From NCBI GenBank assembly GCA_014239265.1, contig JAAZZH010000006.1, positions 1 to 58,768 on the forward strand: a DNA stretch of 58,768 bases, written 5' to 3'. Of this stretch, positions 33,979 to 43,788 are shown piece after piece (within the stretch, counting starts at the first letter, position 1; each line of letters opens with the position of its first letter). Origin of the DNA: Actinomycetota bacterium (GTDB lineage Bacteria > Actinomycetota > Acidimicrobiia > Actinomarinales > Actinomarinaceae). The notes under the pieces are model-generated. The model was not told the origin of the DNA and searched no databases. It saw nothing but the letters and a program-made list of their open reading frames with translations. The position numbers and the translations under genes were made by a program.

Positions 33979-35390
33979 TGGATATTTCTAAAGAAATTCA
34001 AATTTTCAATGATTTGGATATAAATCTTGATAATTTAGTAAATAGTACTCTTGATGTGTTTGAAGACTGTGTTTTAATTATTAATTTAAACAATAGAACA
34101 AAATTAAATAAATATGTGACTGAAGCTATTAATAAAAAAGCTAAATTAATAATTACTTCTATAAATTGTGATATTGCATCTGAAAAGGTTGTTAAATTCG
34201 AAAATTATGAAGATGTGTTTAATCATGTCATAAAAAAAATGTACCCAGAATATGTGGATAAAAACTTTTTCGGACTCACTGGCACTAATGGTAAAACTAC
34301 TACTGGATATTATCTCAACCAGCTACTAGGTGAGGACTCTCTCTTTATAGGAACAACAGAGGACTATTTATTCAAGGACATAACGAGAGAGGAACACCTT
34401 ACAACACCAAAGCTTTTTAACATATTTAAATTATTGAGAAAAAAAGAATATACGCATATTAATAATATAGTTTTAGAAGTATCCTCACACGCATTAGACC
34501 AAAATCGACTTAAAGGAATGAAATTCCTAGTTTCAGGATTTACAAACCTTTCACAGGATCACTTTGACTACCACGACAATATCGACACTTATTTTGATGC
34601 TAAGAAAAAACTATTTAATAAAAATTTTTCTAAACAGTATGTATTCATAGACGAACATTGGGGTACAAGACTGAATAAAGAGGTTAATGGAGAATCATGG
34701 AGTATTGGTTTTAAAAAAGAAAATGATATGTTTATTAAGGAAATAAAAAGTTCTGAAAGCAATACTCTTGTCAGCTTTAAGATTGATAATCACGATTACA
34801 GCGTAATACTTCCATTTATAGGTCCTAATTGTGAAATGAATTATTTATTAGCTGTTGGTATGGCGCACTTTTCAGATACATTATCAATAGATAGAATTCT
34901 ATTAGAAACCGTTAATATTAAAAATCCAAAAGGTAGATTCGAAAAATTTTCTTATTTAGATAATGATGTTTATGTTGATTACGCACATACACCCGAAGCA
35001 ATAGATAAAGCAATAGAAGCAGTTCAAGAAAAATATGAAAAAATTATCATTGTCTTTGGAGCGGGGGGAAACAGGGATTCATACAAAAGAGTGAATATGG
35101 GAAAAGCCGCTAACAAAGCTGATCAGATAATCATTACAAATGACAATCCCAGAAAAGAAGATCCAATGACAATCGCAAAAGAAATTCTTGAAGGAGTAGA
35201 TTTAAATAAAAAAGTAGAGATTGTTCTAGATAGAAAGGCAGCTTTAAAGAAAGGTCTGGATTCACTTCTGGGTAAATCTGTTCTATTAGTATTAGGTAAA
35301 GGACATGAAAGTAAACAAGAACTTAACGAGGGGTTTGTAGATTTCGATGATTCTGTAATGATAAGTAATTTAATTGAAGATATGAAATGA
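33975..35390 (+). CDS. murE: UDP-MurNAc-tripeptide synthetase MurE
   Basis: The 471 residues show the Mur ligase plan: ATP loop GLTGTNGKTTTGYYL (about 97-111), carbamylated-Lys region, LEVSSHALDQNR, SGFTNLSQDHFDYH, and a C-terminal domain with VDYAHTPEAI and FGAGGNRDSYKR. The NDNPRKEDP motif (about 389-397) is the DNPR signature of enzymes adding meso-diaminopimelate, so the cell wall is probably mDAP type. murF, which normally follows, is absent: mraY comes next with a 4-nt overlap. Confidence 0.93.
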   Translation: MMDISKEIQIFNDLDINLDNLVNSTLDVFEDCVLIINLNNRTKLNKYVTEAINKKAKLIITSINCDIASEKVVKFENYEDVFNHVIKKMYPEYVDKNFFGLTGTNGKTTTGYYLNQLLGEDSLFIGTTEDYLFKDITREEHLTTPKLFNIFKLLRKKEYTHINNIVLEVSSHALDQNRLKGMKFLVSGFTNLSQDHFDYHDNIDTYFDAKKKLFNKNFSKQYVFIDEHWGTRLNKEVNGESWSIGFKKENDMFIKEIKSSESNTLVSFKIDNHDYSVILPFIGPNCEMNYLLAVGMAHFSDTLSIDRILLETVNIKNPKGRFEKFSYLDNDVYVDYAHTPEAIDKAIEAVQEKYEKIIIVFGAGGNRDSYKRVNMGKAANKADQIIITNDNPRKEDPMTIAKEILEGVDLNKKVEIVLDRKAALKKGLDSLLGKSVLLVLGKGHESKQELNEGFVDFDDSVMISNLIEDMK

Positions 35391-36445
35391 TAGCAACAAT
35401 AGTTTCTGGAGGATTGAGTTTCTTATTTGTTTTATTATTTACTGCAATAGGTACTAATTTATTTAAATCAAAAAATATAGGACAGTCAATTCAAGAAGAG
35501 CTAAATTTTCATGACCACAAAAAAGGGACACCGACCATGGGAGGAGTTTTTATTGCCGCTGGTACTTTTTTTGGTTTTTTAATTGCACATATTAATTTTT
35601 GGACAATTGGTCAAGGATTTAAAGTGGAGATTGATTATATAGTCCCGGAAGTACTTTCTCTATTACTATTTGGGACTTTAATGGCATCAGTAGGATTTAT
35701 AGATGATTTCTTAAAAGTCCAACAAGGTAGAAATTTAGGCCTAAATGCTAAAAACAAAATAATTTTGCAGATTATTGTTGCATCAATAATTAGTTATTAT
35801 TTTTACACTTGGGATTTAAGCACCACTCTCTACCTTTTTAGTGGTTTTGGAGTTGATATAGGTATTGCTAAGTGGTTTATAATTGTACTTTTTATCGTTG
35901 GCTTCACAAACGCCGTTAACTTAACTGATGGTTTAGATGGATTAGTTGCAGGTACTTCAACTGTTTCATTTGGCGGAGTTCTAGTTATGACCTTCTGGAT
36001 ATTTAGACATCAGAATTACTATACGAATTTTATGAACGATGCTTTTCTTTCATTAGATTTGTCAATTTTAGTCTCATCAATAGCAGGGTCGTGTCTTGGT
36101 TTCTTATGGTGGAATACAAATCCTGCAAAAATAATAATGGGAGATGTTGGATCACATTTCATTGGGGCCATGTTTCCAATTATTTTTTTCGCAATTGGCG
36201 CAGATGCACTCATATTTTTTATTTGTATGTTGTATGTAGTAGAGGCTTTGTCAGTAATTATTCAAGTAGCATCATTTAAGATTCGTGGAACAAGGGTTTT
36301 TAAGATGGCTCCTTTACATCACCACTTTGAGATGAACAATTGGGCTGAAACTACAATAATAGTTAGATTTTGGATAGTTAACGGAATCTTTGTTGTGATA
36401 GCGCTCGGTCTCTTCTATGGTGACTGGGTTTTATTTGGTAACTAA
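35387..36445 (+). CDS. mraY: Phospho-MurNAc-pentapeptide transferase MraY
   Basis: The 352 residues have about ten membrane helices and the MraY signatures: HKKGTPTMGGVFI near residue 44, FIDDFLKVQQGRNLGL with catalytic acids, AVNLTDGLDGLVAGTS, MGDVGSHFIGAM and PLHHHFEMNNWAE near the C-terminus. It forms lipid I by moving phospho-MurNAc-pentapeptide to undecaprenyl phosphate. It overlaps murE by 4 nt, and its stop is immediately followed by the TTG start of murD. Confidence 0.95.
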   Translation: MIATIVSGGLSFLFVLLFTAIGTNLFKSKNIGQSIQEELNFHDHKKGTPTMGGVFIAAGTFFGFLIAHINFWTIGQGFKVEIDYIVPEVLSLLLFGTLMASVGFIDDFLKVQQGRNLGLNAKNKIILQIIVASIISYYFYTWDLSTTLYLFSGFGVDIGIAKWFIIVLFIVGFTNAVNLTDGLDGLVAGTSTVSFGGVLVMTFWIFRHQNYYTNFMNDAFLSLDLSILVSSIAGSCLGFLWWNTNPAKIIMGDVGSHFIGAMFPIIFFAIGADALIFFICMLYVVEALSVIIQVASFKIRGTRVFKMAPLHHHFEMNNWAETTIIVRFWIVNGIFVVIALGLFYGDWVLFGN

Positions 36446-37657
36446 TTGAAATATTTAATTCTTGGTTATGGTGTAACTGGAAAATCAGTAGAAAATTATT
36501 TAAACAAAATAGGTGCTGACTATCTTATACACGATGATGACGACAGTGAGCTCAAGAAAGTAGAAAACTCGAAAATCTTCAATAAAAAATATTTAGATTC
36601 TATTGACGAGGTAATAATCTCACCTGGGTTAAGACCAGATCATCATCTTGTACAACAATTTCTGGATAAAAAAGTTCCAATTAAGACAGATATTGACATT
36701 TTTGCTATGAACTATACCGGTAAAGTTATTGGTGTTACAGGAACAAATGGTAAAACAACTTTTGTAAGTGAACTTGTAAAATTTTTAAATATTAATGGTA
36801 TTACCTCTTTTTCTGCTGGCAACATAGGAGTGTCTCCTCTGGAAATCTTAGAAAATAAATATGAGTATTTGGTTCTAGAGCTTTCTAGTTACCAGCTACA
36901 TTACACAAATATTTTAAATCTTGATTTAGCAGTCATTCTTAATATTTTCCCAGATCATATTGATTGGCATCAAAATATTGAGAACTATGCAAATTCAAAA
37001 GTAAAAATATTAAGTTTTTTGACTAATAAAACAATGGATAGAAAAATAATTGGATCCAATTATGGAATAATCGAAAAAAACCTTTCTGATGATGCCAATG
37101 TAAATAATCATAATATAAAAATTCACAAGGAACTACTTTCAGCTCTCTCCGAAACAGTAAAGAAAATTGGTGGAAGGGTTTTGTATGAAAGGTTTATTGA
37201 TTATATAAAATATAACGAAATGAACTACGAACATAGAATGGAACAGTTCTTGAGGGTTAAGGGTAAAAATCTTACATTTATTAATGATTCTAAAGCAACA
37301 AATTATCATGCTGTATCTGAAGGAAGTAAGCTATTTTCCGGCTGTGATGAGGAAGGTATTTTAATACTTCATGGCATCACAAAGGAAACAGTACAAAATA
37401 AGTTAAATATTGACCCAACTTTTAAACATATAATAATTCCAAAGGGCATGAATGTTAATCTTGGTAGTCATAATGCTGATATCATTTATATAGATGATAT
37501 TTACCAATTGAAAAAATTATTATCATCAATGATAAGTAGTAATCAGATAGTTTTATTTTCCTGTGGTGGGTCGAGTTTTAATGACTTCGAAAATTATAAA
37601 ATAAGAGGCGATTATTTTAAAAATATAATATTAAGCATGGGGCTTCCAAATGATTAA
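36446..37657 (+). CDS. murD: UDP-MurNAc-L-alanine:D-glutamate ligase MurD
   Basis: The 403 residues are a little short for MurD (often near 450). The order is kept: Rossmann start YLILGYGVTGKSVENYL, ATP loop GVTGTNGKTTFVSEL (about 94-108), VLELSSYQLHYT, LNIFPDHIDWH and the C-terminal NDSKATNYHAV with FSCGGSSFNDFENYKIRG. It adds D-Glu to UDP-MurNAc-L-Ala. Translation starts at TTG 36446, directly abutting the mraY stop, which suggests coupling. Shortening appears to be in the central domain. Confidence 0.92.
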   Translation: MKYLILGYGVTGKSVENYLNKIGADYLIHDDDDSELKKVENSKIFNKKYLDSIDEVIISPGLRPDHHLVQQFLDKKVPIKTDIDIFAMNYTGKVIGVTGTNGKTTFVSELVKFLNINGITSFSAGNIGVSPLEILENKYEYLVLELSSYQLHYTNILNLDLAVILNIFPDHIDWHQNIENYANSKVKILSFLTNKTMDRKIIGSNYGIIEKNLSDDANVNNHNIKIHKELLSALSETVKKIGGRVLYERFIDYIKYNEMNYEHRMEQFLRVKGKNLTFINDSKATNYHAVSEGSKLFSGCDEEGILILHGITKETVQNKLNIDPTFKHIIIPKGMNVNLGSHNADIIYIDDIYQLKKLLSSMISSNQIVLFSCGGSSFNDFENYKIRGDYFKNIILSMGLPND

Positions 37658-38753
37658 TATTAGTAATACTTTTTTTAAGAAAATGAATTTATATGCAATT
37701 TGGTTTCTAGTTACATTCGGTCTACTTTTACAAATATCAGCTTCTTCAGTACAAGGTCTAAATCAATACGACGATAATTTTTATTTTATTAAGCGTCACG
37801 TGGCCTCTTTGGTAATTGGAATAATTATTTTCAACTTAGTGAAAAGCGTCTCATATAAATTCATTTTAAAATTTTCTAACACTTTTATAGTTCTTATAAC
37901 ACTTTCACTTTTTCTAGTACTTGCATATGGCGTAGTAGTAGGCGGAAGTAGGAGATGGATTGACTTAGGGCCCGTATATTTTCAGCCAAGTGAGTTTGCA
38001 AAACCAATAATTATTTTATGGGTTGCCCATAAATTATCTGAATTAAAAAATGAACACTCTCATAGGTACTATTTACAACGCGCAATACTGTTACCAATTG
38101 TCTGTTGTTTCTTAATTTATTTAGAACCCGATTATGGAACAACATTAACAATACTAGGCATTTTTTTTGTTCAGATCGTATTTTCAGATATCAAAGCAAG
38201 ATATCCAGCAGCAATATTATCGCTATCAGTATTTCCTCTTTATTTATTCGCAAATGCTTCAGATTACAGACGTCAGAGAATTGAAACTTTTGTAACTGGT
38301 AAATGTCAAGAAGGTGTTGATTTACTTGGAGATTGTTTTCAGCTAAATCAAAGTTGGATTGCAATTAGTTCTGGAGGACTGACCGGACTAGGGCCAGGTA
38401 CATCTAGAGCTAGGTGGGGGATGCTGCCAAACGCATATACTGATTTTATTGTTTCTATTACTGGTGAAGAATATGGATTTATTGGTATATTAATACTTAC
38501 AATAATATTTTTAATTTTAATAATATCTTTCTATGGCATGGCTTTAACAACAGACAATAGTTTTAAAAAACTAATACTAGTTGGACTTGGAACCTGGGTT
38601 GGTTTACAAACCATCATCAATCTTGGAGGTGCTGTTGGACTTCTTCCAATTACAGGGATAGTACTCCCTTTCATTTCGTATGGAGGAACTGCAATGGTTT
38701 CAATCTTTATTGGACTATCTTTGGCGCATAATGAAACGTTATACAATGAATAA
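37650..38753 (+). CDS. ftsW: Septal peptidoglycan polymerase FtsW (SEDS family)
   Basis: A 367-residue SEDS protein with about ten membrane helices. Visible motifs are GGSRRWIDLGPVYFQPSEFAKP split as GGSRRWIDLG and FQPSEFAKP (about 93-117), YLEPDYGTTL with the catalytic Asp, GGLTGLGPGTSRARWG, TDFIVSITGEEYG and FISYGGTAMVS near the C-terminus. It polymerises lipid II at the septum with FtsI. It overlaps murD by 8 nt and murG by 8 nt. Confidence 0.93.
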   Translation: MINISNTFFKKMNLYAIWFLVTFGLLLQISASSVQGLNQYDDNFYFIKRHVASLVIGIIIFNLVKSVSYKFILKFSNTFIVLITLSLFLVLAYGVVVGGSRRWIDLGPVYFQPSEFAKPIIILWVAHKLSELKNEHSHRYYLQRAILLPIVCCFLIYLEPDYGTTLTILGIFFVQIVFSDIKARYPAAILSLSVFPLYLFANASDYRRQRIETFVTGKCQEGVDLLGDCFQLNQSWIAISSGGLTGLGPGTSRARWGMLPNAYTDFIVSITGEEYGFIGILILTIIFLILIISFYGMALTTDNSFKKLILVGLGTWVGLQTIINLGGAVGLLPITGIVLPFISYGGTAMVSIFIGLSLAHNETLYNE

Positions 38754-39780
38754 AAGATATTGTTTTTTTTGTGTAGGTACAGGCGGTCATATATTTCCGG
38801 CTAAAAATCTAATAAAAAGATTATTGGAATCTGGTGTACCCGAGGAAGATATCATCATCGTTTCAGATAAAAGAGGGGTTAAGTACTTCGAAGATATGAC
38901 TGTCGAGATTATTCAAAAAGAATTTTTTATATCCACTAGAGGGATATTTGGATACTTAGTTAATATTGGTCAGTTCATCAGGACAATATGGGAGGTTTAC
39001 AAGGAACTTAAAACTGAAAAAATAAATACGGTATTAACTACCGGTGCATATATTGCTCCATATGCAGCACTAATAAGTTTGATACTTCGTTCGGAGTTTT
39101 ATATTCAAGAGCAAAATCAATATGCTGGCCTTGGCAATAGGGTAGCATCTTATTTTCCAAGTACTGTTTTTGAATCATTCCCTGAAACAAAAAATTTAAA
39201 TAGAAAAAATACTCTTTTTACTGGACCTATTTTGAATATAGATACCAAAAAAGTAATCGAAAAAAATACAAACAGAAACTTTACTATTGGGATACAAGGT
39301 GGAAGTCAAGGTTCAGAAGAAATAAACCAATTTATTTATAAATTTATTGAAGAATTTGATAACTATGATGTAGAGTTTCTTCATATTACTGGACCAATGA
39401 AAGCTAATACTATTAAGTTTGATAAATCTTTTTATCGTCAAGTTGAGTTTTTCTATGACATGAATGATTACTATCAATCTGTTGATTTCCAAATTTCCAG
39501 AGCTGGTGGTGGAATATTAGAAGCCGCGTATCTAAATATTCCTCAGTTGTTAATTCCATTCAAACATGGAACCACTGCAAGCCATCAGACTCTAAATGCT
39601 AACTATCTTGAAAAAAATGGAAATGCTAAAGTAGTAATTGAATACAAAGAATTTTCTGAATTAATACACAATATTTGTAAATATAAATTTGACTACTTGG
39701 ATGAAAACTTTTCATCGTATCAAATCAAGGTTGGAAATGATGATATCTTTAAAATTATCAGCGAAAGTAATAATGAATAG
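38746..39780 (+). CDS. murG: Lipid II synthase MurG
   Basis: About 344 residues of GT-B fold: N-terminal FFCVGTGGHIFPAKNL (the first G-loop), LTTGAYIAPYAA, YIQEQNQYAGLGNR, then the UDP-GlcNAc domain with GIQGGSQGSEEIN, ISRAGGGILEAAYL and LIPFKHGTTASHQTLNA. It adds GlcNAc to lipid I. The frame extends upstream into ftsW; ATG 38746, overlapping the ftsW stop, gives the normal N-terminus. ATG 38731 is a second candidate. It overlaps murC by 8 nt. Confidence 0.92.
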   Translation: MNKRYCFFCVGTGGHIFPAKNLIKRLLESGVPEEDIIIVSDKRGVKYFEDMTVEIIQKEFFISTRGIFGYLVNIGQFIRTIWEVYKELKTEKINTVLTTGAYIAPYAALISLILRSEFYIQEQNQYAGLGNRVASYFPSTVFESFPETKNLNRKNTLFTGPILNIDTKKVIEKNTNRNFTIGIQGGSQGSEEINQFIYKFIEEFDNYDVEFLHITGPMKANTIKFDKSFYRQVEFFYDMNDYYQSVDFQISRAGGGILEAAYLNIPQLLIPFKHGTTASHQTLNANYLEKNGNAKVVIEYKEFSELIHNICKYKFDYLDENFSSYQIKVGNDDIFKIISESNNE

Positions 39781-41086
39781 TTATAAAAATGTATACATTT
39801 TGGGTATTGGTGGCACTGGTATGAGTTCAATAGCAAAATATATGTCCCAAGCAGGATTTAATGTAGGAGGGTATGATCAAAGAAAATCTTATATAACAAA
39901 TACTCTTGAACAAGAGAATATTAACATTGATTTTGACCTTGAGGATATAACGTACGACAAAGATACTTTATATATTTACTCAACGGCATTTAATTTAGCT
40001 AAAACGAATTTATTATCAAATACTGAAAGTAAAAACATACTCTCTCGGCCGGAGTTTCTTCAGGAATTAACTAAAGATTATTATGTTATCGGAGTAACTG
40101 GCACCCATGGAAAGACCTCCACAACAGCCTTACTTGCACACATATTTCATTACAATAAACGCAATGTTTCATATATCTTTGGGGGAGTCACTTCTTTTAA
40201 TGGAATTGGAGGACACTATGGAGCTGATAATAAAGTATTAATTTTAGAAGCAGATGAAGCATTCAATACTTTTAACAGTTTACATCTCGATGATTTATTA
40301 GTCACCAACATAGATGAGGACCACCTAGATTACTACTTAAATTTTGAAAATTTAATCAATGCGTTTAAAAATGTTATTGAGAATACAAGTAATAATGTAG
40401 TCTTAAATTTAGATAATTTGGAATTGAAAAAGTTAAAAATATCTAAAAAGGTTTATAGTTACTCATCTTCAGATGAATCTGAAATTATAATAAAAAATTC
40501 TGAGATTATTTCACATGACGGTACCGACTTCCTAATTGAAACAAGTATGATTGGAGATCATTTTAAATCAAATATTGCTGGAGCCATTTGTATTGCTTAT
40601 TTAAATGGAATCTCTATTGAAGATTCACTTCTAGCTATTAAACACTTTCCTGGTGTAAGACGAAGAGCAGAGTTTCTTGGATCCACTTCTGGCATAAGCA
40701 TTTACGATGACTATGGCCATCATCCTACTGAGATTGATGCCACAATTACTGCGCTAAAAAGCTACGTTAAAGGTAAGTTATATGTAGTATTTCAACCGCA
40801 CCGATACACAAGAACGCAAGAGCATTTAGAAAGATTCAGAATGTCATTACTAAAGGCAGACGAGGCCATTGTTGTTGACATTTATCCATCTGGTGAATTA
40901 CCTATTCCAGGTGTTTCGAGTAAAAATCTCGAGGATAAGAATATTAAATACATAAAGTCTATGAGGGCTGTGCCAAGTTATTTAAGAGGTAAGGTTAATA
41001 GTGGTGACGTAATCCTCACAATAGGTGCTGGAGATATTACACTATTAGGACCACAAATATTAAAGTATTTAGATGAAAAAAACTAG
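39773..41086 (+). CDS. murC: UDP-MurNAc:L-alanine ligase MurC
   Basis: About 437 residues: Rossmann start VYILGIGGTGMSSIA, SRPEFLQEL, ATP loop GVTGTHGKTSTTALL, VLEADEAFNTF, TNIDEDHLDYY and C-terminal YDDYGHHPTEI with FQPHRYTRTQEHLERF. It attaches L-Ala to UDP-MurNAc. ATG 39773 overlaps the murG stop and matches the conserved start; the longer open frame upstream lies inside murG. It overlaps murB by 14 nt. Confidence 0.94.
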   Translation: MNSYKNVYILGIGGTGMSSIAKYMSQAGFNVGGYDQRKSYITNTLEQENINIDFDLEDITYDKDTLYIYSTAFNLAKTNLLSNTESKNILSRPEFLQELTKDYYVIGVTGTHGKTSTTALLAHIFHYNKRNVSYIFGGVTSFNGIGGHYGADNKVLILEADEAFNTFNSLHLDDLLVTNIDEDHLDYYLNFENLINAFKNVIENTSNNVVLNLDNLELKKLKISKKVYSYSSSDESEIIIKNSEIISHDGTDFLIETSMIGDHFKSNIAGAICIAYLNGISIEDSLLAIKHFPGVRRRAEFLGSTSGISIYDDYGHHPTEIDATITALKSYVKGKLYVVFQPHRYTRTQEHLERFRMSLLKADEAIVVDIYPSGELPIPGVSSKNLEDKNIKYIKSMRAVPSYLRGKVNSGDVILTIGAGDITLLGPQILKYLDEKN

Positions 41087-41933
41087 CATAAAACTTTCAG
41101 AGGTTACAACCTATAAATTTGGTGGTTATTGTCATAATTTTTTTGAAATCAATTCATTAAAACAGTTAGAGAATACTGTTTTTAATATCCGAGATAAAGA
41201 CTTAATAATACTTGGAAAGGGTTCAAATATAGTCTTCTCAGATGAAGGTTATGAAGGCACTATTATAAAGCCAGATTTTAATTTCATTGACTTAAATATA
41301 GAAAAGAATATTTTGAGTCTTGGTGCCTCTACTTACCTTCCTGATATTGCACGCTTTTCAAAAGATAACTCAATTAGTAGCCTTGAGTGGCTGATTGGCA
41401 TTCCTGGATCAGTTGGTGGCGCTGTTCAGATGAATGCTGGTGCATATGGATATGAATTTTCTGATCATATAAAATCAGTAACTTTTTACAATTTTGAAAC
41501 GAATAAAATTGAATCAGAAAGTAAAGACTTTTTTGAATTTTCATATAGAACTGCAAAAAATCTAAAGAATAAAATGGTCGTTTCTGTAGATTTCGCAGTA
41601 GAAAAAGGTGATCCTGTTGTGATCCAAAGTCAAGTGAGTGAATATCTTAATCGCAGAAAAAAAACACAACCTCCAGCGATATACAATGCTGGTAGTGTTT
41701 TCAAGAATCCCAAAGATGGATCAGCTGGTTATTTCATCGAAAAAGCTGGTCTTAAAGGCTTCTCAATAGGAGGGGTAGAAGTGAGTCAAAAACATGCTAA
41801 TTTCTTTGTTGCACAGAAAGATTCAAAAGCTCAGTCACTGTATGAATTAGTAAAATATGTAAAAGATATAGTTCATCAAAAATTTGATATTTCCTTAACG
41901 GAAGAGATTATATTTGCCGGTAAATTTAAATAA
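41073..41933 (+). CDS. murB: UDP-N-acetylenolpyruvoylglucosamine reductase MurB
   Basis: The 286 residues have the FAD-binding LIILGKGSNIVFSDEGYEG (split here as LIILGKGSN and FSDEGYEG), GIPGSVGGAVQMNAGAYG, FSYRTAKN with the substrate Tyr/Arg, NAGSVFKNP with the catalytic Ser, AGYFIEKAGLKG and SQKHANFFV. The domain order fits the short type II-like MurB without the extra 50-residue insert. It makes UDP-MurNAc with NADPH. The stop is 2 nt before ftsQ. Confidence 0.93.
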   Translation: MKKTSIKLSEVTTYKFGGYCHNFFEINSLKQLENTVFNIRDKDLIILGKGSNIVFSDEGYEGTIIKPDFNFIDLNIEKNILSLGASTYLPDIARFSKDNSISSLEWLIGIPGSVGGAVQMNAGAYGYEFSDHIKSVTFYNFETNKIESESKDFFEFSYRTAKNLKNKMVVSVDFAVEKGDPVVIQSQVSEYLNRRKKTQPPAIYNAGSVFKNPKDGSAGYFIEKAGLKGFSIGGVEVSQKHANFFVAQKDSKAQSLYELVKYVKDIVHQKFDISLTEEIIFAGKFK

Positions 41934-41935
41934 AC

Positions 41936-42628
41936 ATGAACGAATTTAATCTCAATCAAATACGTTTTTTTAAATCGTTCCTAACTTTTGCATTGGTAGT
42001 ATTAGTTACTTCCTTAATAATCATTAATAGCTCGTCTCAAAAATTTCGTATTTCTGAAATAGATCACTCAATGGAAGATCAACTTTTTATGGAAAGTTTA
42101 AATTCATTATACGGAAGATCTATTTGGTTTGTTGATGAAAATTCTTTTGACCAGATTTATAAAGACAATCCTGACATTAAAAATCTAAACATAACTAAAA
42201 GATTGCCAAATAAGCTCATCATTTCGATTGATTTATACCAACAGCTTGCAAACTTAATAGATTTAAGGTCATCAGTTGAAACATACGCAATATTATATGA
42301 AAATGCATATATAGTAAGCACACTAAAAATTGATAAAACACTACCAATAGTCAAGATTGAAAATGGCCCAGTTGAAAGTGGTTTTAATGGTGAGTTGATA
42401 TCCCTTTTTAAGACACTAGATAACTATCAATACACCAAACAGTCTTTAGAGATCAAATATGACGGTGATGCATTCAACGCTTATTATGGTAAGACCACAT
42501 TTCAACTAGGAGATGCTGTTGACCTAGGAAGGAAAGCTTCAATACTTGGGACTTATCTCTCAGATAATAGTTGTGATGGTACAGTCAAGTTTTTAACATC
42601 AGAGTCGACAATCGAGAATTGTAAATAA
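41936..42628 (+). CDS. ftsQ: Division protein FtsQ (POTRA domain)
   Basis: A 230-residue protein with a short cytoplasmic tail, one membrane helix (about 14-31), and an extracytoplasmic POTRA-like region (about 37-105) with NLNITKRLPNKLIISI, the usual strand and turn of FtsQ/DivIB. Conservation beyond that is weak. It links FtsL/FtsB to the divisome. Position between murB and ftsZ supports the call. A 92-nt gap follows, the longest inside the dcw cluster. Confidence 0.85.
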   Translation: MNEFNLNQIRFFKSFLTFALVVLVTSLIIINSSSQKFRISEIDHSMEDQLFMESLNSLYGRSIWFVDENSFDQIYKDNPDIKNLNITKRLPNKLIISIDLYQQLANLIDLRSSVETYAILYENAYIVSTLKIDKTLPIVKIENGPVESGFNGELISLFKTLDNYQYTKQSLEIKYDGDAFNAYYGKTTFQLGDAVDLGRKASILGTYLSDNSCDGTVKFLTSESTIENCK

Positions 42629-42720
42629 TCTAAACCTAAACTATAGGTATAGATAAAATATTAAATATTTATTTGTTTAAGACGGTATTAATGATATTCT
42701 TTTTTTGAAAAAGGATTTTA

Positions 42721-43788
42721 ATGAAACAAAATAAAAAAAATACTAAACAAAAAGGAGTTAATTTAAACATGAGACCTAAAAATTACACAGCTGTAATCAA
42801 AGTAATGGGTGTTGGCGGTGGAGGTACAAATGCTGTCAATCGAATGATGAAAATGAATATTGGCGGAGTAGATTTTGTAGCTTGCAATACAGACGCACAA
42901 AGCCTACTTGGTTCAAAAGCTGATTTGAAACTTGATCTTGGTAGAAAATCAACAAGAGGCCTTGGTGCAGGTGCTAATCCTGAGGTCGGCCGACAAGCTG
43001 CTATCGATTCTGAAGAATTAATTATTGAAGCACTTAAAGGTTCGGATATGGTGTTTATTGCTGCTGGCGAAGGTGGTGGAACTGGTACTGGAGCTTCACC
43101 TGTCATTGCAAATATCGCACATGAATTAGGTGCATTAACTGTTGGTGTTGTAACTCGACCTTTCGGTTTCGAAGGAAGAAGAAGATCCGTTCAGGCTGAA
43201 GAAGGAATTCAGGCTTTAAGAGATGTAGTAGATACTCTAATTGTAATTCCTAACGATAGGTTATTACAAATAAGCGATAAAGACATAAAAGTAAGCGAAG
43301 CTTACATTAAATCTGATGAAATCTTAGCAAATGGTGTTAAAGGCATTACTGGACTAATAACAAATCCAGGTGTTATAAATGTTGATTTTGCAGATGTTAG
43401 AACAATACTTAAAGATGCAGGAAACGCAGTTCTTGGTATTGGTAGATCTACAGGAGAACAAAGAGCTCCAAATGCAGCACAAGCTGCAATATCTTCTCCA
43501 CTACTAGAAGCAAATATGGACGGTGCTGAAGGTGTTTTGATTACAATAGCAGGATCTGAAGACTTAAAACTTCAAGAAGTGAATGAAGCTGCAAGAGTAA
43601 TTACAGAACGTGCAGATGATAATGCTGAAATTATATTTGGTCACACAGTGGATGAAACCTTAGGTGATGCTGTTGAAGTAACTGTAGTTGCTGCCGGATT
43701 TGGGCCGAGACCAACAAGAAAGCCTAAAGATTTTGATGAAAATCAAGATACCGGAGGTGACGATCTTCCTGACTTCATCAAGGGATGA
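42721..43788 (+). CDS. ftsZ: Cell division GTPase FtsZ
   Basis: The 355 residues have the tubulin-type GTP site: GVGGGGTNAVNRM (about 27-39), EGGGTGTGASPVIA, T7 loop NVDFADVRTILKDAG. After the core (VVAAGFGPRP) only about 15 residues precede the C-terminal peptide DDLPDFIKG, so the flexible linker is almost missing. Two starts are possible: ATG 42721 with AAAAAGGA upstream, and ATG 42769 with AAAGGAG 11 nt upstream, which drops a Lys-rich tail. The 92-nt gap before it may hold its own promoter (TTGTTT 42673, TATTCT 42695, spacing 16). FtsZ is the Z-ring polymer. Confidence 0.95.
   Translation: MKQNKKNTKQKGVNLNMRPKNYTAVIKVMGVGGGGTNAVNRMMKMNIGGVDFVACNTDAQSLLGSKADLKLDLGRKSTRGLGAGANPEVGRQAAIDSEELIIEALKGSDMVFIAAGEGGGTGTGASPVIANIAHELGALTVGVVTRPFGFEGRRRSVQAEEGIQALRDVVDTLIVIPNDRLLQISDKDIKVSEAYIKSDEILANGVKGITGLITNPGVINVDFADVRTILKDAGNAVLGIGRSTGEQRAPNAAQAAISSPLLEANMDGAEGVLITIAGSEDLKLQEVNEAARVITERADDNAEIIFGHTVDETLGDAVEVTVVAAGFGPRPTRKPKDFDENQDTGGDDLPDFIKG

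Noticed and set aside
42629-42720. Regulatory RNA in the 92-nt gap before ftsZ
   Set aside because: Only a weak promoter-like pair (TTGTTT, TATTCT) is visible and no stable hairpin, so it is mentioned in the ftsZ entry but not listed.
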